The position numbers and the translations under genes are program-made. Below, one piece after another: positions 31,765-44,960 of a stretch of 64,000 bases of DNA. The DNA is from Drosophila pseudoobscura (lineage: Eukaryota > Arthropoda > Insecta > Diptera > Drosophilidae): assembly GCF_009870125.1 (NCBI RefSeq), contig NC_046680.1:15333501-15397500 (forward strand), read 5' to 3'. The notes under the pieces were generated by a model. That model made no database searches and had not been told where the DNA came from. It was given only the letters and a program-made list of their open reading frames with translations. The first letter of the stretch is position 1. Each line of letters starts with the position of its first letter.

Positions 31765-34700
31765 ATTGCGCCTGTCGTGGTTACTCGATCGTCAATAAAT
31801 AGATAAAGTTCAGGAAATTCCACAGACGGGGTTTTTTTACCCTTTGTGTTTGGAAGTTAGAGGTGGCAGACTAACGATTAGGCATTAGTAATCAACTATC
31901 GGTAATAAACAATCGATAGTAGCTCTCGTCCCTGGTCGAATAACTGGTAATCCCAAACCGATAATTAGTCTAAACGAAAATTATGAATCTTGAAGAATTT
32001 TAGCGAAATTTACGTGAAATATATCGGGGTCTTTTTTTAAGCAAAGATTAAGGATTGAATGGACCTACAAGAGTAGGTATTATTAATTATTAGTAATTAC
32101 TATCAGACAATCAACTATCGACGGTCACCAGTCGATAGTCGCTCTCATCGATTGTCATCAACAAAGTGTGCCTCGTTTCCGATTTCCAACAGAATGACAA
32201 GTTGGCCATCACCATTTGCCACGTTCGCTCATCACTTTTCTACTTCACTTGGTCGGTAATTCGCGTGTTGCATCTAATAGAAAGTCTGGGCGATAGATTT
32301 GTGGCAAAAACCCCTAATAACACACAAAAATCGAGTGCAATCAAATGTGCATATTAAATTACATAAGTTACAACAAGAAAGTGCATAAATTTACAGTTAT
32401 GAAGGGCTTGATGGAGCAGGCGGCTGTGACAGCAGCGAAAATTTAGGCCGCGCCGCTCCGCAACACCTTTTTCTTTCACGATTTGGCAACGTGGAGGAGA
32501 GGAGTAGTCTGGGCTGCATTTAAATTAGGCGCTTGCCGCTCGCGTTTTCCGTGCGGAATTCTCGAAGAGAAAAATTGCTGCAAAAAACAACGTGTTTTTC
32601 AATGCTTGATAATGGTCGCATCGCAGCAACTGGCACGGCACGGGCGGCGCTCGCACTCGCGCTCACTCACACAAAGGCACACAGCAGTCGCAGCGCTGGC
32701 GACGGCTACGACGACGGTGGTGGTGGTGGCGGCGGCGGTGACGGTGACGGAAACGGAGACAGCGTTGTCGTCCACGCACACAGAGTACCAAACATACATA
32801 GTATGAACATATGCATATGTATGCCCATACATAGGTACATCTATGTATAATCTGTCCGATTGGAGAGCAGAGCGCGCGTGCTGTTCCTTGGATGGCACGA
32901 TTGAAGCTTTCCGAAATTCGTATTCTTTCCGTATTGAGTGTTTAAAGCCAGCACAAAAGTTCAATGAAACCCATTCCATCAAATCACAGCCTCGCGCCGC
33001 CCAGCCCCGCCCCGGCAGATGGTGCGGCCCTAAAGTATTTTGAGGGGGTGGAAGGCTATAGCTGAAACCTTTCACTTGATTTCGGCCTCCCATTGCCTCC
33101 CATACGGCGCCTGCTTCCGCCCACGCGTACACCTACGCCTACGCCAACGCCAACGCCATTGTGTGCTCCACTTTTGCGCCGACAACAACAATTGTCCAAT
33201 AAGTGGCCCGCATATTTCCCCGAACCGCACCCCCGCATAACACACAAATCTGTGCACTTTCTTCCTTCCGCCTCTCGCAGCGAAGAGCAACAGACTCTCT
33301 CGATAGAACACGAAACATGCTCCCCCGAGCTGTTCCGTGTAGAGCATCCGGCAAACGATGAGACGACGATATGCATCTGCTAATTACTCTGTTCTTTTGA
33401 TTCTTGTATGTCTTCCAGCAGACACGCCAAGTTATCAAACTGGATTTTGTCAAAGGAGACTAACTAGGCCGGATTTTTTGGATTTTACAGTACAGTAAGT
33501 TGAACAACCTTCCCGCACTAACCCCCTTCCACAAAAAAAAAACAACAAAAAAAACAGATGGAAACACCATCGGATTGTATATTAATTTGCATAATTTTAC
33601 CACCATTCCACATGCCCCCGACCAGTGAGTGAGTGTGTCTGTGTGCTCTTCTGTGGCCAAGAATGCCGAACCAGAAATGAACGGTTGTTCCGTGCCCAAA
33701 AACTGACTACGTCAAGGGTTTTTCGGCACCATCTCCCCGGCACCGCCGCCCAGCGAGCGGTGGACCCAGAGGCCTGGATGGAAATCACCCAACAAAAGTT
33801 CGATATGTGCATACCAATTTTTAAAGCTGAACTTTAGCAGCGCACTGTGCTTTGTCTTCATTTGTCGACGTCAGCGTCGCTGCAGGCGTTACATGCCTCT
33901 GCACATACGTACATGTACATACATACATGCCCACAATCAAGTGTATGTACATCTGTGCATGTGTATGTATTTGCTTTACCTGTGCCGTGCCTTGCCTTCT
34001 TCTCGAACGGCAACGGCACCACCAGAATCAGCAGCAGCAGCAGCAACAACGGCAGCAGCAATGCTGCTAGAAAGGTGCCAAGGCACCAATACAGAGACAA
34101 AGAGCGACACAAAAATGTGCGCATACACTGTCGATCCGATCGCTTTGTTGTAGTTGCCGGCTATCATCCGGTTTTATATGGCACTGGCCTGGCACTCACT
34201 GGGGGCCGTCCCCTCCCGGTCCGTTGAGTTACTTCGTCAAGCTCTCTTTCTTGCTCTTGCTCTCTCTCTCCCTTGCTGGTTTCTTCTTTTGACACATTTT
34301 TCGAGCACACACAGACACAGAGCCACTCGGAAACACGTAAGTGTGCGTGAGGGGAGCGATAGTGGCAGCCGCACATCTTTGTTGTTCTTCTGGGGCGAGA
34401 GGAGGAGAATGTAGGCTACGAAAACTCGTTGGGCATTGGCTTAGAAAACAGCTCCGTCGAACAAGTGCACGGTCTGCTCCTCGATCTCTCTGGCTGCTGC
34501 GGCTCCGCTTTCGACGGTACCAACCTTTCACCCAAGCAAAAAAACCGACTGATAGCAACTTTATTTCCAGATATCTGCTGGCGATCGGTCGCACAGGTTG
34601 TTCTTATCAGCCTTAGCAGCTGATAGCTATCACTGGCATCGCTTCCAGATTTTGCCTGCGTGGCCTCGGACCGGCCCAGCCCGGCCCGTCCACTTATCGC

Positions 34701-35179
34701 CAGCGAAATGGAGCCCCGTTCACATCACTTGTGCGCTACCATTACGTGGCTCTTGGCAGAAAGCTAAAACTAAATACCGTGCTGCTAGATTTGGTTTATC
34801 AACCGAGGGGGAACGGCAGCGGGCAGGGCGGGGCGGTGGTGAACAACCCTCCTTCGGAAACGCACTAAACGTTTCCTTATCGGCGGCCGAAATGCGGGTC
34901 GGCGTCGGTCGGCACTTATCGGCGAAAGTAATTGAGATTTTGAATCCACTGACAAGAGGAGGAGGAGGAGTTGCCTGGAGCTGGAGCAAACCAAATCTGA
35001 CCGACTAAGAATCAGTGCCTTCCGAAATGCAGCCCGACTGCGGTCTGACTGAATAATTGAATTCATTGATTGATTGATTGATTTACTGATGGAATTTCCC
35101 AGAAATCTCCAATAAAAATAGCACTTCACTTGCCGTTATCTTGAAATGTAAAAAAATAACAAATTTTCTCTGCTTCCAG
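31765..35179. other. Divergent region between imd and Dp1, with 5' leader of Dp1
   Basis: No coding exon found. It should hold the imd promoter, the Dp1 promoter and non-coding Dp1 leader exons. AATCGATA (DRE type) lies at 31911-31918 and further ATCGAT/CGATAG copies near 32130-32155. CAG triplets occur at 34029-34065. A strong splice acceptor (TTTTCTCTGCTTCCAG) ends at 35179, so the leader resumes at 35180, 51 bases before the Dp1 ATG. The donor was not identified. Confidence 0.5.
31911..32155. promoter_or_regulatory. DRE-like sites in the imd/Dp1 region
   Basis: AATCGATA at 31911-31918, CGATAG at 32133-32138 and CATCGATT at 32146-32153 resemble the DREF site TATCGATA of housekeeping promoters. 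The nearest start codon is that of imd, about 150 bp away. Function is inferred. Confidence 0.45.
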
Positions 35180-35230
35180 TGTTACTGTAACGACTTGGAA
35201 CGAAAAAGGACTCTTCTCTTTTTTTAAGTA

Positions 35231-38200
35231 ATGCAAGCAGCAGCAGCAGTGATGGAGGAATCCAACGGTAAGGACAATCCCCAGTGGCGACCCGACGCCA
35301 AAAGCTCTTGGTTAACCTTTGAATCGATTGCAGCAACCAGCATTGAGCAACAACCGATCGCCCTCATCAACGGCCAAGAGCAGGTGTCCAACGAGCAGCA
35401 ACCATCATCGCCCACTTCAGTGGCAACGCCCACCAGCACCAACAGCGGAGGCACTGGCAATGCCACGCCCGCCTTTAGCTACGACGACCTATTCCCGGCC
35501 CTGCCGGCCAATACCTCGGCGCCTGCGCTGTCCGGCCCATCCAGCTCGTCGCTAGCCCGAGTGACAAGCTCGCAGAAGACGCAGGTAAGTGGATCTCGAG
35601 GATCGTATGGGCATTCCGATCTGTCAATATCCGACTGACATTTGTCGCCTTTGACCACTTGACAGGTGCTGCACGTGCCCTGCGATGAGCGAAAGTCGAC
35701 GGAGTCGGATAAGTTTGGCGAGGGCGAATCGAAGCGGATTTGCCAGCAAATCACCAAGGAGACCGGCGCCCAGATTGAGATCGTCAGCGGCAAGAACCAG
35801 TCGCTCACCTTCCTTATCAAGGGCAAGCAGAGCGAGCTGTTGGACGCCCGGCGCAAGATTCTGATGAGTTTCTCAACGCAGGCCAGCCGCCAGGTTACCG
35901 TGCCCCGTGAGCACTACCGCGTGATCCTGGGCAAGGGTGGCCAGCGGCTGCGGGATCTGGAGCGCCTCACTTCGACGCGCATCAATATCCCGAGCCAGGG
36001 CGACGAGAGCGAGTTCATCACCATTGCCGGCACGAAGGAGGGCATCGAGAAAGCGGAGCAGGAAATCCGCCAGCTGTCCGCGGAGCAGTACAAGAAGTCG
36101 TCGGACCGCACCACGATTCCCAAAATCTACCATCCGTTCATTGTGGGTCCCTACAGCGAGAACTTGAATAAGCTGCAGGAGGAGACGGGCGCCAAGATCA
36201 ACGTGCCGCCGCAGCAGGTGCAGAAGGACGAGATCATCATCTCGGGCGAGAAGGATGCCGTTGCCGCGGCCAAGGCAAAGGTCGAGGCCATCTACAAGGA
36301 GATGGAGAAGAAGTGCTCGACGGTGAGCGTTGAGGTGGCCAAGCCACAGCATCGCTATGTCATCGGTCCCAAGGGCTCAACCATTGCCGAGATCCTTCAG
36401 CTCACCGGAGTCTCCGTCGAGATGCCGCCGAACGATTCCACCCTGGAGACGATTACGCTGCGCGGCCCCCAGGTCGCCCTCGGCAATGCCCTCACTGTTG
36501 TCTACCAGAAGGCCAACTCGGTGAAGTCTGTGGAGATCAATGCGCCGCACTGGATCCACAAGTACGTGATCGGCCGCAAGGGAGCCAACATGAAGCAGCT
36601 CGAGGAGGACTGTCCCAACGTGAACGTGAACTGCCTCGAGGACAAGATAAAGCTCGAGGGCGACCCGGAGAACGTGGACAAGGCCATCTCCTACTTGACC
36701 GAGATCATACGCAACTACGAGGAGAACTTCACCTACGAGGTGATGACTGTGAATCCCTCGTACTACAAGCATATTATCGGCAAGGCCGGATCGAATGTCA
36801 ACCGTCTCAAGGACGAGCTGAAGGTGAACATCAACATCGAGGAGCGCGAGGGCCAGAACAACATCCGCATCGAGGGCCCCAAGGAGGGCGTGAGGCTGGC
36901 GCAGCTTGAATTACAAGAAAAAATCGACAAACTGGAAAACGAAAAGTCAAAGGATGTGATCATCGATCGCCGCCTGCACCGCTCCATCATTGGGGCCAAG
37001 GGCGAGAAGATCCGCGAGGTGAAGGACCGCTATCGGCAGGTGACCATCACGATACCCACGCCCCAGGAGAACACGGACATTGTGAAGCTGCGCGGCCCCA
37101 AGGAGGATGTGGACAAGTGCCACAAGGATCTCATGAAGCTGGTTAAGGAAATCCAGGAGTCGTCGCATATCATCGAAGTGCCCATCTTCAAGCAATTCCA
37201 CAAGTTCGTCATCGGCAAGGGCGGGGCCAACATCAAGAAGATTCGCGACGAGACCCAAACGAAAATCGACCTGCCCGCCGAGGGGGACACCAACGAGGTG
37301 ATAGTCATCACTGGCAAGAAGGAGAACGTCTTGGAGGCTAAGGAGCGCATCCAGAAGATCCAGAACGAGCTCTCCGACATTGTCAGCGAGGAGGTGCAGA
37401 TCCCGCCCAAGTACTACAACTCCATCATCGGCACCGGCGGCAAGCTCATCTCCTCCATCATGGAGGAGTGCGGCGGCGTGTCCATCAAGTTCCCCAACAG
37501 CGACTCCAAGAGCGACAAGGTCACCATTCGCGGGCCCAAGGACGACGTGGAGAAGGCCAAGGGTCAGCTGCTGGAGCTAGCCAACGAGCGGCAGCTGGCA
37601 TCATTCACCGCCGAGGTGCGGGCCAAGCAGCAGCACCACAAGTTCTTGATTGGCAAGAATGGGGCTTCCATTCGCAAGATCCGCGATGCCACGGGAGCAC
37701 GCATTATCTTCCCGTCGAACGAGGACACCGACAAGGAGGTGATCACCATCATTGGCAAGGAGGACAGTGTCAAGAAGGCCAAGGAGCAGCTGGAGGCAAT
37801 CATCAAGGAGTGCGACGAGGTCACTGAGGGCGAGGTGGCCGTCGATCCCAAGCACCACAAGTACTTTGTGGCCAAGCGGGGACTCATCCTGCACCGCATC
37901 GCGGAAGAAAACGGAGGTGTGATGATCTCCTTCCCCCGCGCCGGCACCAACTCTGACAAAGTGACGCTCAAGGGTGCCAAGGACTGCATCGAGGCGGCCA
38001 AGCAGCGGATCGAGGAGATCGTAGCCGATCTCGAGGCCCAGACCACCATTGAGGTGATCATCCCGCAGCGCCAGCATCGCACGATTATGGGTGCACGTGG
38101 CTTCAAGGTGCAGCAGGTGACATCCGAGTTTGATGTCCAAATAAAGTTCCCCGATCGGGATGCCACCGATCCAGTGGAGGGTCTCACCAATGGCGGACTG

Positions 38201-39421
38201 AACGGAGAGGGCCAGGAAGGTGAGGCAGCCGAGCAGTCGAGTGGCGCTGTGGATGGAGCAGAGCCGGTGCGGCAGTGTGATGTCATCCGCATCACCGGAC
38301 GCATTGACAAGTGCGAAGCCGCCAAGCAGGCGCTGCTCGACCTCATTCCCATCGAGGAAGAGCTGAGTGTTCCTTTCGACCTGCACCGCACCATCATTGG
38401 GCCACGCGGCGCCAATGTCCGGCAGTTTATGTCCAAGCACGATGTGCATGTCGAGCTGCCGCCCAGCGAACTCAAGTCGGACATCATCAAGGTGTCGGGC
38501 ACGCCGGCCCATGTGGCTGAGGCCAAGGAGGCGCTGGAAAAGATGATCGAGGACTTCGAGGCTGATCGGGCCGACCGCGAGCTGCGCTCGTTCGTCCTTC
38601 AGCTGGACGTGGACCAGGAGTATCACTCAAAGCTCATTGGTCGCCATGGTGCCGTCATCAACAAGCTGCGTGCTGACCACGACGTCAACATCTCGCTTCC
38701 CAAGCGGGACGATCCCAATCAACGCATCATTTCCATCACCGGCTACCAGGCCAAGGCGGAGGCAGCTCGCGATGCCATTCTGGAAATCGTCGGCGATCTC
38801 CAAACCCTTCACCGCGAGGTTATCGAAATCGACACGCGCGTCCACTCGCACATCATTGGCCAGCGTGGACGCACTATTCGAAAAATCATTGAAGATTACA
38901 AGGTGAGTGCTCAATGGTGGGCGATGGTTAGTGGGAGAACCACTGGAAATACCCTGATCGTACGTTGACCATTTTTTTTGTGGGTTTTTTTCCTCCAGGT
39001 GGATATCAAATTCCCATCCTCCGATGATGCTCAAAACAATCCCAATGCCGTGACCATCATTGGCAAGGAGGAAGATGTGGAGAACGCCAAGGATGTGCTC
39101 CTCAGTATGGCCGAGGACTACGAGCGCGACTACTTGGAGAACTTGCCGCCCTCGCCCCAGCCGCAGACAGTGGGAGCCTTCCTCACTGGGACCGGTGGCA
39201 ACGCGAGCTCGGGATCTGGTGGGGCCGGTGGCGGGGCCGGTGCCGGTGCCAACGAGAACGGGTTCATCATCAAGGATGCGCCGTGGGAGAAGCAAAAGCA
39301 ACAAGCCAAGAATCTAACTGCGCCCAACACTCAGTCGCAGGAGGATTTCCCCAACTTTGCTGCCGGCGGGGCTCCAGTCGCGAGCACGCCCATCACCTCC
39401 GTGTGGGGCCCCAAGAACTAA
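35231..39421 (+). CDS. Dp1: Vigilin, multi-KH-domain RNA-binding protein
   Basis: Exons 35231-35584, 35666-38902 and 38999-39421, all in phase 0, encode 1337 residues. The first 118 are low-complexity with SYDDLFPALP. Then come about 15 KH domains in tandem; GxxG loops visible include GKGG, GPKG, GRKG, GKAG, GAKG, GKGG, GTGG, GKNG, GARG, GPRG, GRHG and GQRG. The first domain, the second (GPYS) and the tenth (AKRG) are degenerate. One domain has an acidic Gly-rich insert of about 35 residues (near 38160-38270). The tail is Gly-rich. Vigilins bind single-stranded nucleic acid and polysomes; fly Dp1 was named for binding dodecasatellite DNA in pericentric heterochromatin and also controls translation. 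High GC at third positions suggests strong expression. Confidence 0.97.
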
Positions 39422-41186
39422 CTGGTTCGGGGCAGGCGTCCCCAGCAGCAGAAGCAATACTACCCGTTGTGGTGCGTCGGGGACTGGAACTGGAGCGGGC
39501 GGAGAGCAGAGAAGAGAGCAGCGGAACAGCAGAAGTCGTGCGGGCGTCTCGTACCGTCTCGTCTCGTCACGTTAGTCGAAAACTAGTGTCAAAACGGTAT
39601 AGGTTGTCTCCTAGGAGCTTTTCTACAACGCAATTTGTGCAGGTTAATTGAAGAAGACAAATGACAAAACAGGAAACTATTTTTGTATAATTTGATACAG
39701 AATCAACACAAGCACGACCACAAACACACAAGAACACACCAGGACACACACACACACAATCGCCCACAATCATAAAATTGCATTTATTCAACATAGAATA
39801 CAAAACAAACAGACAGACAAATCCGGACAGACTCAGGCGCCCAAGGTTCTGTTGCCCCGTAACCTGCAATGTATGTTGGCTGGCCTGGCCAGACCCTGGT
39901 CCTGGTCCTGGTTCTGGTCCTGGCCATGGCCACAATATACATAATATGTAACACTTAATTGCCACTTTCTTTTATGTAACCATTTGTTTCATTTTCAACA
40001 CATAATATTCAAATTAGTTGAAGCCCTAAAGTAAGCAGAAAGCTCAGCAAATGATTTGTTAATTCAATTGAAAGTGACTACGCACGGTCAAGAACGAAAA
40101 TAATTGTAAGCATAAAATGTTAATTATTTACACTCGCCGCTCCTTTTTTCTATCTTCTATTCTCTATCTCGTAATTGTTCTGATAATACAATACACAACT
40201 CTCTCGTTCGTTTCGAAAATCGTTGCTTCCCTTCCCATTTTCTGCCAGCCCGAACTAGTTGTTATATTTTTGTTCGAAAGAGATGATGATTGATTGAACG
40301 CGTTGATGGATTATATTGTAAAAACGTTTTTTGCGTTTAGGGCCAGAAATGAAGCGGGGATAATAGCGACGAGGACGAATAACGAATAGCTTGAACAACA
40401 AAATATACACTTATGAATTAAATTTACTCTATTTTCCCCCCTCGCCTCCTACTGCTCCTGCTCCTGCTGTTCCCATAACCGGCGTTATCTGATAGACGAC
40501 AACACACACACACAAAACCAAACCCCCACTCACATTTCAAAATGAATACCAACATTTTAATTTTGTGCAATCTTCTTGATTTATATTAAATTGTTTTCGA
40601 CATATGTATGTTTCCCCACTTAAAAAATAACTTATGCGATGCGGTGTGTCCGCGAGAGGAGCACTTTTTAATACCTTGTATCGAGTGTCGACTGTTTTCT
40701 CGACATATACCCATACAACCCGTGCATTATTTGACAGTTGAAACACAAAGTATGAGAAAAATTCTAATTTTTTACCATTACTATTCAATAAAAACAAAAA
40801 ACCATATAAAAAATGTAAACAATCATGTATCTTTATTTCAACTTTTGTTCCCTAGTTTCCTGCGCTTTGTTTAAACAACTTTCTTTTTCCGTTTCTTTAA
40901 GAAAACAAAAAAAAAATCAACACCAAGAAGAACAGACCTGATATTAGTATCCTAAGAATCTAACGTAGAAATAACGTAAATGTATATATTTTCCTATATT
41001 AACGGACAAAAATCAAATGAATGAGACGAATGCAAATGGCATGGCCCAGCTGAAAGGCAAAGATCACGATTTTCAAAGCAGTTATTTGTCATTTGAAATA
41101 AAAAGTTTTAAAAGTTGAATTCTCTCTTTTCTTTCATATCCTCTGGCAACGATCTGGCAACGGTCCTCGCATAAAATGGTATCGAC
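39422..41186 (+). other. Dp1 3' UTR and spacer
   Basis: AT-rich and without open frames of note. AATAAA-type signals occur near 40787 and, more convincingly, in GAAATAAAAAG near 41095, which would give a long 3' UTR of about 1.7 kb. A TGG-tandem (CCTGGT repeats) lies at 39895-39925. Confidence 0.45.
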
Positions 41187-41411
41187 TATCGATATTCGTG
41201 CGTTACTTATATATATACTATATCCCTCCCGTGCTTGTTTATATAATCTTGTTAGAGTTTGTGGAATATTCGGTGCTTCCGTTCGACACGACGTTTAATT
41301 AACAGTCAAAGTGTTTTTCTTTTTTAAATTTTCCTGAGGCATAGTGATGGAACTCTTGGAGTATCGACATCACAGGTATACATCAGTGATACGTCAACAA
41401 AGCTATCGATA
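41187..41411 (+). promoter_or_regulatory. Twin DRE sites of the TPD52-family distal promoter
   Basis: Perfect TATCGATA palindromes at 41187-41194 and 41404-41411. They precede the short alternative coding exon at 41528 and follow the Dp1 3' end, so they most likely drive the short TPD52 isoform through DREF. Confidence 0.6.
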
Positions 41412-41527
41412 GTTCTGGAGCTCAAGAAACAAGTATTCTTCAACTAAAAATTAGGCGACAAGTGCTAAAGTTTACTATTTATTAAAAAGGTTCAAATTAA
41501 GAAAAGGCTACAACAGTCATCGCAGCA

Positions 41528-44500
41528 ATGGAGGATCGTAAGTGTGTCCCTTTGCTCTCAATATTATCAGTATGATGCCGTTGCACATGTTTGGTGTGGT
41601 TGTTGGCCAGCTCTGATTGGGACACCTTTGTTTGGGCCACCGCCAATTAGTCGGCGACTTTGACCAAAGTATAGAAATTGCTCTGATTGAGCCCATTGAA
41701 AATTCATAAGCTGGGGCAAGCAAGGTCTTGGCTTTGGCCGTAGCTGTCAGTGGCTCTATGGAAATGCTGGATGAGTCATGTTTTTGTTGGCATGCAGCGC
41801 TGTCACTGGGAGAAAGACTTTCCTGCCGCAATTCTCGGAGCAGAACTCGTGGGAGTCGTTCCAAATGCCAAGAGAAGAGACTGACGCCGGCGTGTAAACA
41901 TTGCATGGCATACGTGGCAGTGAAATACAAATACAATATTCTGTCGTTCCGGAAAAGTCAGCGTAGCGTGTGGGCGGAGTGGGGGAGGCGTCGAAAGGTC
42001 GGAACTGATTGCAGAAACGCCTCCTCGGATATATGTATATTTGATCGGGTTTTCAGTAGCAATTTAATTATGGGGGCTTGCTTGCAGCGATGCCACAGCA
42101 GAAAATTGCAGTCTGTTTCAGTATCGAACCACACGCTGCCACTTGTTGATCGATTCGAGCAACAGCACCACTCTGGATGGTTGGCCAAGGGAGGGGAGGG
42201 TGGAGGCTGTGGCAACAAACCAGACCTAGGGCCGCTTCAGAGTGCCGCTGCATGTGTGTGTGTGTATTGTGGCTTGTGGCTGCTGCTGTTGTTCCTACTT
42301 TGCCTTTGCGCTCTTTTTCTGTGGCTTGTCTTTCGTGCTGACACGAAACGCCACAAGCAGACAAAGCCAGGCCTGAGAGGCTCCGCTGCTACCAATTGTT
42401 GAGTCGAGCTCAAAAGCCCCGACTCAGTCAATGTTTTGCCGCAGAAGAGCGCAGAAGCCAGCAGATCGAAACAGCCAGCAAACGCCAAAACTAGCTCAAT
42501 CCCGCGCGCGGCGGGTCGAGGAAATCACCAGAAAACGCTAGCAAACCAGCAAGCAAGCCAGCCATGTATTTATGAGAACTGAAACCTCAGCAGAGAACAC
42601 AACTGGATACAAGCGAAACGAGAAAATGTGCTCGACGCTTACTTTTAAAATGTGATACACGACACCGTGCCACGTTCGCGATAGAGAAAGTGCTTCTTAG
42701 AGATGAAACAGACCACCGACAACGCAGAATGAGCGAGTCGGAGCCCGAGCCCGAGCCCGTTAGCTTGGAGTTCATAGAGGACCCCTACCTGCCGCGCCTC
42801 GATGAGCTCACTACAACGCCCTCGCTCGACCAGGACCAGGACGACGACTCGGCACTGGGTGCGGACTCGGACTGGTACGAGGAGGCCGAAACCGAGGCCG
42901 AACTATATCTGCGAAACCTGACCCTCGATCAAATCTTTTACGACGTGGACTCGGACTACGCCAACACCCTGGAGCTTCAGGCGGTGGAGACCGAGTTTGT
43001 GGGCCCCAAACTGGCCAATCAAGCGCCCTCGTCATCGATGTCGAAGCGCTTTCGCCTGAGGTTCTTTGCCAAGCGTACAATGCGAGACGTTAAGGTCACG
43101 TTCATAGACTTTTCGAAACCGTATCTGGCCAAGATATCGAATAGCGATAACTACAAGCGGTTTCTCAGCATCGGTCAAAGCGGCCAAAGCGGCAGAGGTA
43201 ATGAGGCGTTTGGCGTTTGGCTGGGCGGTACTAGGTCTCAAAGGGGGGCTTTTGGTTCTGGTTTTGTTTTTCGCATGCTCCCTCTCTCCCAATCAATCCC
43301 AAGCCGTGACTAATCTGACTAACTTTTCTGCCTCTCTTCCCCGCTTGCCTTTCAACTGGACAGTTTGTGAGTATAAACCATCCAAAGAACCAACTAATCG
43401 AACAGAAACTCATGCCTTTCATAATGTATATACGTATAAACAAAACACACCAAAATTCGATGCACAGCCTATGACAAAGTGTTTGAGGAAGTGGCTTTCC
43501 AAGGAGGTACATAAAGACTTCTCGCAGACAATACTTTTATTTGCACATGCCCCCAGTCAGATTGGAAGCAGCTTAGGTTGACCTCTGAGTATTCGATATA
43601 ATTAACGAGTGTTGTTCACTCACAGATAACAGCGCCAACCTTTCGGAGCCAGCATCTCCAGCAGCTTCTGTGGCATCAGCAGAAATTGCCGCCGAATTTG
43701 CCGCGCTCAGCACGGAGGAGAAGGAGCAGCGACGCGCCGAATGGAGTCAGGTGAATGGCGAGAGAAGGATCTGAAAGTACTTCATACCTAAAACTGATTC
43801 CCCATTGCAGGAACTGGCCCGTGTGGAGGAGGAAATCAACACGCTGCGCACTGTTCTGGCCTCGAAGACGCGTCATGCCTCGGATCTCAAGCGGAAGCTG
43901 GGCATCACCGTCTGGAAGGAGCTCACAGATGACATGAATCAGGGCGTGAAGAACATCAAAGAGAGCACTGTGTAAGTCGTAGATGGGAGGATGATGATTC
44001 CGCCGACGAGAGCCGTCAATTAACCCGACTTACAAATTTTAATTTAATTTTTAATCATGCTTTTGTTTCGGTACCATGCTAAATGACAAAACATGTATTT
44101 ATTTAGTTACCAATCGGTGGAAGAAAGCATGGGCACTTTTGCTAAAGCCGTACACGAGGCACCTCTGTAAGTAATTGTGTTTAATGCCGACTCGACTCGC
44201 GCACGGCTCTATGGGAGTCCCACTAACGATAAACGATGTGTTTCATGTGCTTCCCTTAACACAACTATAACATCTCACGCCTGTTTGTTACTAAACCCCA
44301 ATTTGTGACTCTGATCTGCCTATGATTTTCGTAATGATTAATCCGATCCGCTTTTCTATTTACTCGTATGCATTACCAGGTACCAGCGCACCGAATCGGT
44401 GCTAAAGACTACGGGTGAGAAGACCGCTTCGGTGTTCGGCAGCATTACCAGTGGCATTACGTCGAAATTGTCACAAATGAAAAACTCCGAGTCGATGCGT

Positions 44501-44960
44501 TCTATCGAAGCTTCAGTTGGCTCTGCCTATGAGAACGTTAAAGTAAGCTATGAACACAACAATTTTATGTGCCAATCTCATGCGGTAACTACTATTTTTA
44601 TATATCTGTCTGTTATACATCTCTCATACTCTTTACGCATTCGATTTGGCTCCCTTTCCACACTTAACACTGTTTCGGAGGAGTTTTGCATGTCTCTTCT
44701 ACACATCTCACAATCACTCCACACTATACAGTAGACAGTACTTGGATTGGGACTTTATCGGTTTATTTCTATTGCTTGTATACAAACATCTCTTTGAGGA
44801 TTTGTTTCCACACCTTATTACTACAACTGTTCGGTTTTCTGTTCTCTTGTAGACCAAGGTGACATCCCGCTCGGGTTCGGTATCCAGTTTCCCAGACGCT
44901 ATGGATGAGAACAACACATCCTCGGGACTGAATTCACCCACAGACTCGCTAACCAAATAG
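41528..44960 (+). CDS. Tumour protein D52 family protein (CG5174 homologue), two isoforms
   Basis: Two first coding exons feed the same body. The short one, 41528-41537 (ATGGAGGATC then GTAAGT), gives 208 residues; the long one, 42729-43197, adds a 156-residue acidic N-terminus (SESEPEPEP, DQDQDDD) and gives 361. Both end in phase 1. Shared exons are 43626-43750, 43811-43971, 44107-44166, 44380-44542 and 44853-44960. The core has the TPD52 coiled coil (ELARVEEEINTLRTVLASK) and the conserved LKRKLGITVWKEL. TPD52 proteins self-associate and act in vesicle traffic and lipid-droplet storage. The 60-bp exon 44107-44166 is phase-2 symmetric and could be skipped. Lies between Dp1 and PIG-O on the same strand. 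Confidence 0.9.
41540..42728 (+). other. First intron of TPD52 gene and second promoter
   Basis: Between the two alternative first exons. No TATA or DRE recognised; the long isoform should start somewhere in 42400-42700. Contains a TG run near 42256. Confidence 0.4.

Noticed and set aside
32599-33132. Long open frames on both strands before Dp1
   Set aside because: They arise from biased GC-rich and GGT/GAC repeat sequence in the leader region, overlap each other on opposite strands and show no homology.
37564-38626. Minus-strand frames of more than 300 codons antisense to Dp1
   Set aside because: Shadow frames created by the strong codon bias of Dp1; the plus strand carries unmistakable KH domains.
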